A DNA stretch of 40,658 bases from Sphingomonas sp. S2M10 (GCF_012650175.1 NZ_JAAILI010000076.1:1-40658), one strand, 5' to 3'. Positions 1-8,486 are shown, numbered from the stretch's first letter. Translations and numbers: made by a program. The notes: generated by a model not told the origin, from the letters alone.

Positions 1-2
1 CC

Positions 3-80
3 CTCAACCGCGTCGAGGAGGTCACCGCTGACATCGTTCAGGCCGCGCGCGATTGCCTCGTCATCGGACCCGGCAACTGA
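3..80 (+). CDS. C-terminal end of an unidentified protein
   Basis: An open frame enters from the left edge and stops at TGA 78-80. Its last 25 residues read LNRVEEVTADIVQ... and end in VIGPGN. The piece is too short to assign to a family. It converges on the sigma-factor gene on the other strand, with 27 bases between the two stops. It could equally be a chance open frame. Confidence 0.25.
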   Translation, partial: LNRVEEVTADIVQAARDCLVIGPGN

Positions 81-107
81 CAAATAGCGCGATCAGAACG
101 CCGCCAT

Positions 108-623
108 TTAGCGCGAGCGTTTACAGGAGATGCCGAGAATCTCGGCGGTTTCGGCTTCCGATTTCTCATCGATCGTCCGCAAGACGAGCGTGTCCTTGAG
201 CGATGCGGGCAGGGCGGCGATCGCTTTCATGGCCTCTGCCAGCTGCTGCTCGGCGCCGATCGCCTGGTCGGGTAGTGGCGCCTCGTCGACGACATGTTCG
301 GCTTCCCCCAGCGCCAGCGCGTGGGAGAAGAAGTTGCGGACCGCGCGGCGGCGGCGCCAGTCATGGCATTTGTTGATGACGATCCGCGACATCCAGACCG
401 GAAAAGGTCGCGCAGCGTCATAGCGGTTGAGTGCGGCGAAGGCGGCGACGAAGCTCGCCTGGGTCACGTCGAGCGCTTCGTCGCGGTTCCCGACATGGCT
501 GCGCACGAGGCGGTGCACCCAGCCCTGATGCCGGCGGACCAGCTCGCCATAGGCCGCTTGCCGGCCTCCAAGCGCCAGAGCCGCGAGCTCCCCGTCCGAG
601 CAGTCGGGGAGGCACGCGGTCAT
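108..623 (-). CDS. ECF-type RNA polymerase sigma factor, CnrH-like, with truncated C-terminus
   Basis: This is a 171-residue sigma-70 family protein of the extracytoplasmic-function class. Region 2 is clear: ELVRRHQGWVHRLVRSHVG, then DEALDVTQASFVAAFAALN, then the -10-reading stretch PFPVWMSRIVINKCHDWRRR. Region 4 begins normally (LPASLKDTLVLRTIDEKSEA, AEILGIS) but stops after ISCKRSR. The recognition helix, usually KAVETRxYRAR, is therefore missing. DNA past the stop, read in another frame, gives ARAKW, which looks like the displaced end of that helix, so a small deletion with frame loss is likely. It is third in an operon with CnrX-like and CnrY-like genes and overlaps the sensor gene by 4 bases (ATGA). 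By analogy with CnrYXH it should switch on metal-efflux or copper genes when released from the anti-sigma factor. Whether this copy can still bind -35 elements is doubtful. Confidence 0.85.
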   Translation of the reverse strand: MTACLPDCSDGELAALALGGRQAAYGELVRRHQGWVHRLVRSHVGNRDEALDVTQASFVAAFAALNRYDAARPFPVWMSRIVINKCHDWRRRRAVRNFFSHALALGEAEHVVDEAPLPDQAIGAEQQLAEAMKAIAALPASLKDTLVLRTIDEKSEAETAEILGISCKRSR

Positions 624-1060
624 TTGGACTTGGCCGTCAGCGCTTTCACCACGGCGTCGTCGAACTTGTCCGTCTGATCCGGGCGCAGCACGGCCCGCAT
701 CGCGAAGATATGCTCGAGTGTTTCCTTCTGCAGCGCGCCCATCGCCTGGTGCGAGCGATCCACCGCCCCTGCAACCCGAGGACCATAGCCATGCTCCGCC
801 TCGATCGCCTCGGCGAGCCGCGCGTTATCGGCGCGCAGTTCGGCCTCCAGTGCCTGACGCCGGATCGCATAGTTCTTCTCGATCGTCTCGAGACGGCTAT
901 GTTGCGCGGTGTCCAGCTTCAGATCGCGATGGAGCAGGTCGTGCAACTCATTTTCGACCGGGCGCACCGGAACCACATAGACGCGGCCGATGACCACACC
1001 GGCGATCGCCGCGGCAAAGGTCAGCAGGACGAGGAGCAGGAGCCGGCGGTCGCGCATCAT
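620..1060 (-). CDS. Periplasmic metal sensor of the CnrX/ZraP-like family
   Basis: A 146-residue protein with one N-terminal membrane anchor (about residues 5-25, RLLLLVLLTFAAAIAGVVIG) followed by a helical periplasmic domain. That domain has the family pattern of a short LHDLLHRDLKLD helix, a long charged helix (RLETIEKNYAIRRQALEAEL) and a final helix ending FDDAVVKAL. His residues near HDLLH and AEHGYG are plausible metal ligands. In CnrYXH systems the sensor holds the anti-sigma factor and signals metal excess to the sigma factor. It overlaps both neighbours by 4 bases, so the three genes should be translated together. The metal cannot be read from sequence; the adjacent copC, copD and Cu-ATPase genes make copper a candidate alongside nickel or cobalt. 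Confidence 0.8.
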   Translation of the reverse strand: MMRDRRLLLLVLLTFAAAIAGVVIGRVYVVPVRPVENELHDLLHRDLKLDTAQHSRLETIEKNYAIRRQALEAELRADNARLAEAIEAEHGYGPRVAGAVDRSHQAMGALQKETLEHIFAMRAVLRPDQTDKFDDAVVKALTAKSK

Positions 1061-1329
1061 TGTGAACTCAGCAGCGTCGAAGGAGCGAGCGCGAGCCGCG
1101 CGTCAAAGGGCGATATCGGCCCGGCTTCGGTCGACCGCACAGGCACGGCCGAGCCGGCAATTCCCAGGAACAAGGCTGCTGCCGCGGCGATACCGAATGT
1201 CGTGGCGCTCAGGCGGGGCATGGCCTGGAGCCGGGCGATCTCGGCCATGACGCGGCTGTCCAGCCCGGCAAGCCGGGGATCGAGCGGCGCTTCCCGCAAC
1301 CGGCTGAGCATGTCGTCGAGGTGGTCCAT
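1057..1329 (-). CDS. CnrY-like membrane anti-sigma factor
   Basis: A 90-residue protein and the first gene of the minus-strand operon. The N-terminal cytoplasmic part (MDHLDDMLSRLREAPLDPRL) looks like the short sigma-binding helices of CnrY-type anti-sigma factors. A single membrane helix lies at about residues 45-65 (TTFGIAAAAALFLGIAGSAV), with a short periplasmic tail. A ribosome-binding site (GGAGA) sits 6 bases before the ATG at 1329. Position, size, topology and order (Y, X, H) match cnrYXH/nccYXH operons. Sequence identity in this family is low, so the call rests mostly on architecture and context. Confidence 0.72.
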   Translation of the reverse strand: MDHLDDMLSRLREAPLDPRLAGLDSRVMAEIARLQAMPRLSATTFGIAAAAALFLGIAGSAVPVRSTEAGPISPFDARLALAPSTLLSSQ

Positions 1330-1339
1330 GATGTTTCTC

Positions 1340-1461
1340 CGTCTTCACTTCTCAATAAGCAGGATGGTCCGGCAACCCTTGTCCGGGAACAAAAAGAAAA
1401 GTGCGAGGGGTGCAGGTCGCGGCTGCGTATTCTCTCATGTCACTGCCAGGAGAATGTCCAA
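1340..1461. promoter_or_regulatory. Divergent promoter region between the cnrYXH-like operon and copC
   Basis: The 132-base gap between the two divergent operons carries a repeated TCCGG at 1368-1372 and 1382-1386. An ECF-like -35 candidate, GGGAAC, lies at 1385-1390 on the plus strand, facing copC. ECF sigma factors usually autoregulate and drive adjacent genes, so this gap is the natural site for CnrH-like control of both operons. No convincing -10 was found, so the exact promoter is a guess. Confidence 0.3.
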
Positions 1462-1838
1462 ATGCGCTTCTTTTCGCCGCTCGCAGCCATCGCCGCCGTC
1501 GGCCTGAGTGTTTCGGCTCGGCCTACGCCCATCCCAAGCTCGTGTCCTCGACGCCCGCCGCCAACGCCAGCGTCCCGGCGCCGTCGCGTATAACGCTCAC
1601 CTTCAGTGAAGGTCTGATGCCGAAGCTGTCGGGCGCCGAGATCGTGATGACCGGCATGCCCGGCATGCCCAACCACCGCATGGCGGTAACCGGCTTCAAG
1701 ACGTCCGTCGAAGGCGACAAGACGCTCGTGCTGACGCTCGCCAAGCCGCTCATGGCGGGCAGCTATCAGGTCGCCTGGCACGTCGTCTCGACCGACACGC
1801 ACCGCATCCAGGGCAATCTCGCCTTTACCGTCAAGTGA
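1462..1838 (+). CDS. copC: CopC-family periplasmic copper-binding protein, frameshifted in the signal peptide
   Basis: The mature domain is complete: it starts HPKLVSSTPAANASVP and continues through ITLTFSEGL to the CopC C-terminus HVVSTDTHRIQGNLAFTV. In CopC proteins the N-terminal His of the mature chain, plus later Asp and His, bind Cu(II). The likely start is ATG 1462, giving MRFFSPLAAIAAVGLSV, a good signal peptide. That frame does not join the mature frame. One extra T in the T-run at 1511-1513 would give ...LSVFGSAYA followed by HPKL, a canonical leader and cleavage site. The only uninterrupted frame starts at 1401 and has no usable leader. This is a one-base deletion or a sequencing error. 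copD follows after 4 bases, and the two normally act together in copper uptake or tolerance. Confidence 0.8.
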
Positions 1839-1842
1839 CGCC

Positions 1843-2787
1843 ATGAACGACGTGGCACTCGTCGCCGTCCGCTGGGCGCTCTACGTCGATCTCGGCCTGT
1901 TGTTCGGCCTGCCGCTGTTCGCGCTCTATGCGCCCGGCGGCGGCCGGATGGTACAGCGGCATCTGCCGATGGTAGCAATGGTGGCCGGTCTCGCCTGTCT
2001 CGCCCTCCTGCTGTCGGCGCTGGGGTTCGCGTTGCAGGCAGCGGCCATGACCGGGCTGCCGCTCACCCAGCCTGATCTTTCCATGGTCGCAGAGCTGTTC
2101 AACGGCACGTCCATGGGAACGGCGCTGAAGGCGCGCCTCGTCGCGCTCCTCGTTCTTCTGCTCTCCATCCCCTTCTATCGCCGGCAATCCCGTCCTGCCT
2201 TCATCGCCTCCACTCTGGCAGGCGCGGTCGCACTCGCGACCCTCGCCTGGAGTGGGCATGGCGCGGCTGGCGAAGGCGAGGCGGGCTGGCTGCAACTGGG
2301 GGCCGATCTCATCCATCTGCTCGCCGCCGGCGCCTGGGTCGGCGCGCTTGCCGCATTCCTCGCGCTGGTACTTCCCAGGCTCGCAACCGACGATCTCGCC
2401 GCTCAAGACATGGACCGGGTCACGCTCGCCGAGGAAGCGTTGCGGGGCTTCTCCCTCGTCGGCACGATCATCGTCGCCCTGCTGATCCTGACCGGGACGG
2501 TGAACGGCTGGTTCCTCGTCGGTCCGGGCAACATCGCCTCGCTCGGGCAGTCGACCTACGGCCTGCTGCTCATCGCCAAGCTGCTGCTGTTCGCCGGCAT
2601 GCTGGGCCTGGCCGCGCTCAACCGTTATCGCCTGACCCCGGCACTTGCGCAGGCGATCGAGGAAGAGGACGCGCCACGGGCGCAGGCGCTGCTGCGCGCG
2701 AGCCTCGTCGTCGAAGGCGGTCTTGCGATCGTCATTCTCGGGCTCGTCGCCTGGCTGGGGACACTATCGCCGCCCATGTCGATGTAG
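1843..2787 (+). CDS. copD: CopD-family copper resistance membrane protein
   Basis: A 314-residue, strongly hydrophobic protein with about eight membrane segments, for example VALVAVRWALYVDLGLLFGL at the N-terminus and LVVEGGLAIVILGLVAWLGT at the C-terminus. The CopD domain is visible in the second half (GADLIHLLAAGAWVGALAAF, then TGTVNGWFLVG and LLIAKLLLFAGMLGLAALNR). The His in LIHLLAAGAWVG is the conserved metal-site candidate. CopD sits in the inner membrane and is thought to move copper in partnership with CopC, whose stop lies 4 bases upstream. Normal length, with no damage seen. Confidence 0.88.
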   Translation: MNDVALVAVRWALYVDLGLLFGLPLFALYAPGGGRMVQRHLPMVAMVAGLACLALLLSALGFALQAAAMTGLPLTQPDLSMVAELFNGTSMGTALKARLVALLVLLLSIPFYRRQSRPAFIASTLAGAVALATLAWSGHGAAGEGEAGWLQLGADLIHLLAAGAWVGALAAFLALVLPRLATDDLAAQDMDRVTLAEEALRGFSLVGTIIVALLILTGTVNGWFLVGPGNIASLGQSTYGLLLIAKLLLFAGMLGLAALNRYRLTPALAQAIEEEDAPRAQALLRASLVVEGGLAIVILGLVAWLGTLSPPMSM

Positions 2788-2823
2788 CTTATCGTTTCGG
2801 ACGCCTCGCGTTGGGAGAAGCCA

Positions 2824-3498
2824 ATGCAATCCTACACCCCGCCGCTCGGGACCGGATCGACGAAAGACTATGATCGCGCGATCCGCCTGTGGACGCGGGA
2901 GAAGCGGTGGCGTGCCGCCATGCTCGCCGCCCTGGCGCCCAAAGCCGGTGAGACGGTCGTCGACGTCGGCTGTGGCACCGGCAGCTTCGCGCTGATGCTC
3001 AAGCAAGCCGAGCCCAGGACGCAGGTGATCGGTCTCGATCCCGATGCCGAGGCGCTCGACATCGCGCGGCACAAGGCCGCTGTGCGGCGGGCCGATATCG
3101 ACTGGCGTCAGGGATTTGCCAGGGACGTGGCCCCGGGTACCGCCGACGCTGTCGTGTCGAGTCTCGTGCTGCATCAGATGCCGGTCAGGGAGAAGGCGGC
3201 AACCCTGCGCGCCATGTTCGCCATGCTGCGCCCGGGTGGGCGCCTGGTGATCGCCGATTATGGCCGCCAGCAGGGTTTCATGCGGCTTGCCTTCCGCCTG
3301 ACCGTGCAGCGGCTCGATGGCATCGATGATACCCGGCCCAATGCCGACGGCGTGCTCCCCGGCCTGATCGCGGCGGCCGGCTTCAGGCATGTGGCCGAGA
3401 CGTTTCGGCTTTTGACCATCACCGGCGCGATCGACTTGTTTACGGCGCATCGACCGGCGCAGGACCACGGCCTTACGGTTGCCAATGACCTTGGCTGA
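2824..3498 (+). CDS. Class I SAM-dependent methyltransferase
   Basis: A 224-residue Rossmann-fold methyltransferase. Motif I is [13 protein letters not shown] (about residue 42), followed by the acidic end of strand 2 ([11 protein letters not shown]). Motif post-II is [13 protein letters not shown] and motif III is [13 protein letters not shown]. The ATG at 2824 has GGAG 7 bases upstream. Its substrate cannot be read; UbiE/ArsM-like small-molecule methylation fits the fold. It lies between copD and the copper ATPase on the same strand, with short gaps, which suggests a role in metal stress, but that is context only. It lacks the conserved cysteines expected of ArsM, so arsenite methylation is unlikely. 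Confidence 0.82.
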   Translation: MQSYTPPLGTGSTKDYDRAIRLWTREKRWRAAMLAALAPKAGETVVDVGCGTGSFALMLKQAEPRTQVIGLDPDAEALDIARHKAAVRRADIDWRQGFARDVAPGTADAVVSSLVLHQMPVREKAATLRAMFAMLRPGGRLVIADYGRQQGFMRLAFRLTVQRLDGIDDTRPNADGVLPGLIAAAGFRHVAETFRLLTITGAIDLFTAHRPAQDHGLTVANDLG

Positions 3499-3549
3499 TG
3501 GCGGCCAGGCGAACGGGCCCGCCGATTTGTCCGCTTAGGCGATTACGTA

Positions 3550-3580
3550 TTGACCCTGACACGGTGTCAGACCCTAGATC
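3550..3580 (+). promoter_or_regulatory. MerR/CueR-type promoter and operator for the copper ATPase
   Basis: TTGACC at 3550-3555 and TAGATC at 3575-3580 are separated by 19 bases, the over-long spacing typical of MerR-family promoters. The spacer starts with a perfect 7+1+7 inverted repeat, CTGACAC-G-GTGTCAG (3556-3570). The ATPase start is 26 bases further on. The CueR-like regulator encoded just after the ATPase is the obvious ligand-dependent activator, by twisting the spacer when Cu(I) is bound. Confidence 0.82.
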
Positions 3581-3605
3581 GTCAGGCGTCGAAAGGAGCA
3601 AGGCG

Positions 3606-5963
3606 ATGAACGAGACACATGGAGCGGCGCATGGCGGCGGTTGCTGCGGCGGCCACAGCGCCGCGAAAGCGGCGACCGGCGTCAAGGACCCGGTCTGCGG
3701 CATGACCGTCGACCCGGCGACCACGGCGCATCAAGCCGAGCATGGCGGTGAACGCTATCATTTCTGTAGCGCGGGCTGCCGGACCAAATTCATCGCCGAT
3801 CCCGAGCGCTATCTCGGCCCGCCAGCGCCGCCGGTCGCGGCGCCCGAAGGCACGATCTGGACCTGCCCGATGCATCCAGAGATCCGGCAGGACCATCCCG
3901 GATCCTGTCCGATCTGCGGCATGGCGCTCGAGCCCGCGACCGTGACTGCCGACAGCGGCCCCAGCCATGAGCTGGTCGATTTCACACGGCGCTTCCGGGT
4001 CGGCCTGATGCTGGCCCTCCCGGTGCTGATCCTCGAGATGGGCGCGCATCTCTTTCCCGCGATCCATCGCCTCGTGCCGATGTCGATCTCGGTATGGATC
4101 CAGTTCGTGCTGGCGACACCCGTCGTGCTCTGGGCGGGCTGGCCCTTCTTCGAGCGTGGCTGGGCCTCGCTCAAGACCCGCAACCTCAACATGTTCACCC
4201 TGATCGCGATGGGGACCGGGGTCGCCTGGATCTACAGCGTCGTCGCGACGCTCGCGCCCCAGCTGTTCCCGCCCGCCTTCCGCGGAGAGGACGGCATGGT
4301 TGCCGTCTATTTCGAGGCGGCCGCGGTGATCACTGTCCTCGTGCTGCTCGGCCAGATGCTCGAACTGCGCGCGCGCGAGCGGACCTCGGGCGCGATCAAG
4401 GCGCTGCTTAACCTTGCGCCAAAGACCGCGCGCCGGATCGGCTCCGATGGCAGTGAAGAGGAAATCAGCCTCGATCTCGTTGCGGTCGGCGACCGCCTGC
4501 GTGTGCGTCCCGGCGAGAAGGTGCCGGTCGATGGCGTGGTCGAGGACGGCCGTTCCTCGCTCGACGAGTCGATGGTCACCGGTGAGTCCATGCCCGTCAC
4601 CAAGGCCAAGGCCGACACGGTGATCGGCGGCACGCTCAACCAGACCGGCGCGCTCGTTATCGTCGCCGACAAGGTTGGCCGAGACACCATGCTGGCGCGC
4701 ATCGTCCAGATGGTCGCCGAGGCGCAGCGCTCGCGCGCGCCGATCCAGCGCATGGCCGATCAGGTGTCGGGCTGGTTCGTGCCCGTGGTCATCGCGGTCG
4801 CGGTGGTCGCGTTCATCGCCTGGGGCATCTGGGGCCCCGAGCCGCGCTTCGCCTACGGGCTGGTTGCGGCGGTCGCCGTGCTGATCATCGCCTGTCCCTG
4901 CGCACTGGGTCTCGCCACGCCGATGTCGATCATGGTCGGGGTTGGCCGCGGCGCCGGGCTCGGCGTCCTCATCAAGAATGCCGAAGCGCTCGAGCATATG
5001 GAAAAAGTCGACACGCTCGTCGTCGACAAGACCGGCACGCTGACCGAAGGCCGGCCTGCCGTCACCCAGATCGTGCCGGCGCCCGGCTTCGACGAAGCCG
5101 AACTGCTGCGGCTTGCCGCCTCGGTCGAGCGGGCCTCCGAGCATCCGCTCGCGCTGGCGATCGTCGAGGCCGCCAAGGATCGCGGCATCCCCACGAGCGA
5201 CGTCACCGACTTCGATTCCCCCACCGGACGCGGCGCGCTCGGCACCGTCGACGGCCGCCGGATCGTGCTCGGTAATGCGCGGTTCCTCTCGGAAGAGGGC
5301 ATAGCAACCGACGCGCTGGCGGAGCAGGCCGACGCCCTGCGCCGGGATGGCGCCACCGCGATCTTCATCGGCGTCGACGGCACCGTCGGCGGCGCCTTTG
5401 CAATCGCCGATCCCGTGAAGCAGACGACGCCGGAGGCCCTGGCCGCACTCAAGGCCGAAGGCATTCGCGTGGTGATGTTGACCGGCGACAACCGCACCAC
5501 AGCAGAGGCGGTGGCAAGGCGGCTCGGCATTGACGATGTCGAAGCCGAGGTACTGCCCGACCAGAAGAGTGCCGTCGTCGCGCGGTTGAAAAGCGAGGGG
5601 CGCGTGGTGGCGATGGCCGGCGACGGGGTCAACGACGCCCCCGCACTGGCTGCCGCCGATGTCGGTATTGCCATGGGCTCGGGCACCGACGTCGCGATCG
5701 AGAGCGCGGGCGTGACGCTGCTCAAGGGCGATCTCATGGGCATCGTGCGGGCACGGCGGCTGAGCCAGGCGACCATGTCCAACATCCGCCAGAACCTGGT
5801 CTTCGCCTTCATCTACAATGTCGCCGGGGTGCCGGTGGCGGCGGGCGCGCTCTATCCGCTGTTCGGCATCCTGCTCTCGCCGATCATCGCGGCCGCCGCC
5901 ATGGCGCTCTCCTCGGTCAGCGTGGTCACCAACGCGCTGCGCCTCAACCGGAAAGCGCTGTGA
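3606..5963 (+). CDS. copA: Cu(I)/Ag(I)-exporting P1B-type ATPase
   Basis: A 785-residue heavy-metal ATPase that pumps Cu(I) out across the inner membrane. The N-terminus is His/Cys rich (GGGCCGGH), followed by a YHS/TRASH-type domain ([22 protein letters not shown]) and a second metal-binding module ([20 protein letters not shown]). It has no classical CxxC ferredoxin-like domain. Further on are the actuator loop (MVTGESMPV), the intramembrane metal site [11 protein letters not shown] (Cys430 and Cys432), the phosphorylated Asp in DKTGTLTEG (Asp474), the SEHPLA signature and the hinge [16 protein letters not shown] (about 672). ATG 3606 was chosen over an upstream in-frame ATG because AAGGAG precedes it and because the CueR-type promoter lies between the two. 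The regulator gene overlaps its stop codon. Confidence 0.93.
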   Translation: MNETHGAAHGGGCCGGHSAAKAATGVKDPVCGMTVDPATTAHQAEHGGERYHFCSAGCRTKFIADPERYLGPPAPPVAAPEGTIWTCPMHPEIRQDHPGSCPICGMALEPATVTADSGPSHELVDFTRRFRVGLMLALPVLILEMGAHLFPAIHRLVPMSISVWIQFVLATPVVLWAGWPFFERGWASLKTRNLNMFTLIAMGTGVAWIYSVVATLAPQLFPPAFRGEDGMVAVYFEAAAVITVLVLLGQMLELRARERTSGAIKALLNLAPKTARRIGSDGSEEEISLDLVAVGDRLRVRPGEKVPVDGVVEDGRSSLDESMVTGESMPVTKAKADTVIGGTLNQTGALVIVADKVGRDTMLARIVQMVAEAQRSRAPIQRMADQVSGWFVPVVIAVAVVAFIAWGIWGPEPRFAYGLVAAVAVLIIACPCALGLATPMSIMVGVGRGAGLGVLIKNAEALEHMEKVDTLVVDKTGTLTEGRPAVTQIVPAPGFDEAELLRLAASVERASEHPLALAIVEAAKDRGIPTSDVTDFDSPTGRGALGTVDGRRIVLGNARFLSEEGIATDALAEQADALRRDGATAIFIGVDGTVGGAFAIADPVKQTTPEALAALKAEGIRVVMLTGDNRTTAEAVARRLGIDDVEAEVLPDQKSAVVARLKSEGRVVAMAGDGVNDAPALAAADVGIAMGSGTDVAIESAGVTLLKGDLMGIVRARRLSQATMSNIRQNLVFAFIYNVAGVPVAAGALYPLFGILLSPIIAAAAMALSSVSVVTNALRLNRKAL

Positions 5964-6358
5964 ACATCGGGGAGGCGTCGAAGCAAAGCGGGGTCTCGGA
6001 GCGGATGATCCGCCATTATGAGAAGATCGGCCTCATCCCGGCGCCGCCGCGCCGGGGAGCGGGTTATCGCGACTATGGCGAGAGTGACCTCCATCGCCTG
6101 CGGTTCATCGCCAATGCCCGCGATCTCGGTTTTCCGATCGAGGAGATCCGGACCCTGCTCGGCCTGTGGGCCGACACGGGCCGCAGCAGCGCCGATGTAA
6201 AGCGGGTCGCGTTGGCGCGGGCGGAGGAATTGCAGCGCAAGGCCGAAGCGCTGACGACCCTGCGCGAGACCCTCGTCGATCTCGCCGAGCGCTGTCATGG
6301 CGACGAGCGGCCAGATTGTCCCATCATCGCCGAACTGAGTCTCGACAGAAAATGTTAG
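5960..6358 (+). CDS. cueR: CueR-like MerR-family copper-responsive regulator
   Basis: A 132-residue MerR-family activator. The winged helix-turn-helix is clear ([20 protein letters not shown], then [20 protein letters not shown]). A dimerising coiled coil follows (residues about 75-105). The metal loop [14 protein letters not shown] has two cysteines 8 residues apart, matching Cys112 and Cys120 of CueR. That pattern indicates a monovalent metal, Cu(I) or Ag(I), rather than mercury or zinc. It starts with GTG at 5960, overlapping the ATPase stop by 4 bases, so regulator and pump are co-expressed. The palindromic promoter at 3550-3580 is its likely target. Confidence 0.9.
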   Translation: MNIGEASKQSGVSERMIRHYEKIGLIPAPPRRGAGYRDYGESDLHRLRFIANARDLGFPIEEIRTLLGLWADTGRSSADVKRVALARAEELQRKAEALTTLRETLVDLAERCHGDERPDCPIIAELSLDRKC

Positions 6359-6573
6359 CGCCGGCCGCCTCTCGGACCAGACCCGCTCTGGCGGCCGGGG
6401 TGCTGATCGCACTTGGCATTCTCACGACGGGCCTCGCGATATATTTCCTCGCAGTCCGCCCGCCACTGCTGGCGGAGGATCTTCGCCATATCGGCGGCAA
6501 CCCGCAGACCCTTTCGCCGGTATTGCGGGACTGGTTCGGCGGGATAGCTGGCTCGCCCGTGCGACCGCACTGA
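6352..6573 (+). CDS. Small single-pass membrane protein, probably C-terminally truncated
   Basis: A 73-residue protein starting with ATG 6352 inside the end of the cueR-like gene. Residues about 12-33 (LAAGVLIALGILTTGLAIYF) form a membrane helix, followed by AVRPPLLAEDLRHIGG and LSPVLRDWF. I recall this PPLLxEDLR pattern from unnamed small membrane proteins that continue further. Here the frame ends abruptly in GGIAGSPVRPH, so a frameshift or rearrangement near 6540 is likely. Function unknown. The overlap suggests it belongs to the copper operon transcript. Confidence 0.5.
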   Translation: MLAPAASRTRPALAAGVLIALGILTTGLAIYFLAVRPPLLAEDLRHIGGNPQTLSPVLRDWFGGIAGSPVRPH

Positions 6574-6658
6574 GCCTCCTGATCGTATTTGGCCGCTTTT
6601 CATACAGCAATGTCGTGCTGAGCTCTGACTTCTGGGGCTGGCATATGCGAGGCAATCC

Positions 6659-6676
6659 CTCCGTAGGACTACGGAG
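6659..6676. promoter_or_regulatory. Perfect inverted repeat upstream of the PHA synthase gene
   Basis: CTCCGTA (6659-6665) and TACGGAG (6670-6676) form a perfect 7-base inverted repeat around GGAC. It lies 56 bases before the chosen phaC start and has no U-run, so a terminator is unlikely. The position fits an operator for the downstream fermentation/PHA operon, possibly for a LuxR/FixJ-type response regulator. The regulator is not in this window. Confidence 0.35.
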
Positions 6677-6731
6677 TGCGCAGAGGCTTCCTGCGCTTCA
6701 GGGCTTGTTGCACCGCAGCAGGAGCGAAAAT

Positions 6732-8483
6732 GTGCAGAGTCGAAGCAATATCCCTGACCCGTTGGACGGTCTGGCCACGACGCTGGATCGGTCGAGCTTC
6801 GCCGCCATCGCGCAGCTGACTTCAGGCCAGTCGCCCGCCACTTTGGCGCAGTCTTTTTCCGACTGGTGGACGCACATTCTCTGCTCGCCAGGCAGGCAGC
6901 TGCAGCTCGCCGCCAAGGGCGGGCGCAAGCTGATGCGGCTCGCCGACTATGCCATGCGCAGCGCATCCGGCAGCGATCACGAGCCGGCGATCGATCCGCT
7001 GCCCCAGGATCGGCGCTTCGCCGACGCAGCCTGGAAGCGCCATCCGTTCGACCTGATCGAGCAGGCCTTCCTGCTCCAGCAGCAATGGTGGCATGCCGCG
7101 ACGACCGGCGTGAGCGGCGTCACCGGGCACCACGAAGCGATCGTCGAGTTCGCGACCCGCCAGATGCTCGACATGGTGTCCCCGACCAATTTCATCCCGA
7201 CCAACCCCGTGCTCCAGCAGCGCATCCTCGAAACCGGAGGACAATGCCTTGTCGAGGGTGCGCGATTTTTTTGCGACGACCTGGAACGCCTGGTACGCGG
7301 GGAGCCCGCAGCGGGCACGGAGGCCTATCGGGTCGGCGAGAAGGTCGCAGCCACGGCTGGCAAGGTCGTGTTTCGCAACAGGGTCATGGAACTGATCCAA
7401 TATGCGCCCGCAACCGAGACGGTGCGTCCGGAGCCGATACTGATCGTGCCGGCATGGATCATGAAATATTACATCCTCGACCTCTCCCCGGAAAATTCGC
7501 TCATCCGCTGGCTGGTAGGGCAGGGCTACACCGTGTTCTGCATCTCCTGGCACAATCCCGACAGCGCCGACCGCGATCTCGACATGGAGGATTATCGCCT
7601 GCTTGGGCCGATGGCCGCCGTGGATGTCATCCAGGCGATTACCGGCACCGAGAAGATCCACGCGGCCGGCTATTGTATCGGCGGCACGCTGCTCGCCATC
7701 ACCGCGGCCGCGATGGCGCGCGATGAAGATAAGCGTCTGGCGAGCGTCACGCTGTTCGCCGCCCTGACCGAGTTTAGCGAGCCGGGCGAACTTGGCCTGT
7801 TCATCGACGAGGCGGAAATCAACCTGATCGATGCGATGATGTGGGCGCGCGGCTTTCTCGACAGCAGTCAGATGGGCGGCGCCTTCCAGATGCTGCGATC
7901 CAACGATCTGGTCTGGTCGCGCATCCTCTCGACTTATCTCATGGGCGAGCGCGAGCCGATGACCGACCTCATTGCATGGAATGCCGACGGCACCCGCATG
8001 CCCTATGCCATGCACGCGCAATATCTGCGGCGCTTGTTCCTCGACAATGACTTGGCCGAAGGGCGCTACGAGGCCGGCGGCCACCCGGTCTCGCTCTCGG
8101 GGCTGCGCATGCCGATCTTCATGGTGGGCACGGAAACCGACCACGTCGCGCCGTGGCGCTCGACCCACAAGCTCCACATGCTGACGGGCGCGGAGATCCG
8201 CTTCGTGCTGACGAGCGGTGGCCACAATGCCGGGATCGTCTCCGAGCCCGGGCATCCTCATCGCCACTTTCGCGTCGCGACACGGATGCAGGATGGCCCG
8301 GCGCCAGGTCCCGATACCTGGCTGGAGCGGGCCGAGCTGCGCGAAGGGTCGTGGTGGCCGGAATGGAGTTCATGGCTTGGATCGCACTCGGGCAAGGCGG
8401 CCGCCCCACCGTCGATGGGCGCGCCCGAACGGAACTATCCGCCGCTCGGTGATGCCCCCGGGCGCTACGTGCTGGAGCGCTGA
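6732..8483 (+). CDS. phaC: Poly(3-hydroxyalkanoate) synthase (PhaC)
   Basis: A 583-residue PHA polymerase, class I-like by length. It joins 3-hydroxyacyl-CoA units into storage polyester at the granule surface. The N-terminal domain includes WWHAATTGVSGVTGHHEAIV and SPTNFIPTNPVL. The alpha/beta-hydrolase core has the lipase-like box GYCIGGT with the catalytic Cys (about 315), the Asp region GTETDHVAPWRST and the catalytic His in SGGHNAGIVSEPGHP. GTG 6732 was chosen because AGGAG lies 7 bases upstream; the open frame extends to 6615 without a supported start. It leads a same-strand operon with the Pta fusion, ackA and fabI. A phasin gene nearby supports granule formation. Confidence 0.92.
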   Translation: MQSRSNIPDPLDGLATTLDRSSFAAIAQLTSGQSPATLAQSFSDWWTHILCSPGRQLQLAAKGGRKLMRLADYAMRSASGSDHEPAIDPLPQDRRFADAAWKRHPFDLIEQAFLLQQQWWHAATTGVSGVTGHHEAIVEFATRQMLDMVSPTNFIPTNPVLQQRILETGGQCLVEGARFFCDDLERLVRGEPAAGTEAYRVGEKVAATAGKVVFRNRVMELIQYAPATETVRPEPILIVPAWIMKYYILDLSPENSLIRWLVGQGYTVFCISWHNPDSADRDLDMEDYRLLGPMAAVDVIQAITGTEKIHAAGYCIGGTLLAITAAAMARDEDKRLASVTLFAALTEFSEPGELGLFIDEAEINLIDAMMWARGFLDSSQMGGAFQMLRSNDLVWSRILSTYLMGEREPMTDLIAWNADGTRMPYAMHAQYLRRLFLDNDLAEGRYEAGGHPVSLSGLRMPIFMVGTETDHVAPWRSTHKLHMLTGAEIRFVLTSGGHNAGIVSEPGHPHRHFRVATRMQDGPAPGPDTWLERAELREGSWWPEWSSWLGSHSGKAAAPPSMGAPERNYPPLGDAPGRYVLER

Positions 8484-8486
8484 GCC

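Noticed and set aside
431..1507. 358-codon plus-strand frame across the sigma/sensor/anti-sigma genes
   Set aside because: It is the shadow of three overlapping minus-strand genes with clear families and has low-complexity Arg-rich translation.
3582..5144. Long open frame on the strand opposite the copper ATPase (and similar ones opposite phaC, the pta fusion, atpB and the glycosyltransferase)
   Set aside because: High-GC coding DNA routinely gives long antisense frames. These have Arg/His/Gly-rich compositions, no domain, and lie fully inside well-supported genes.
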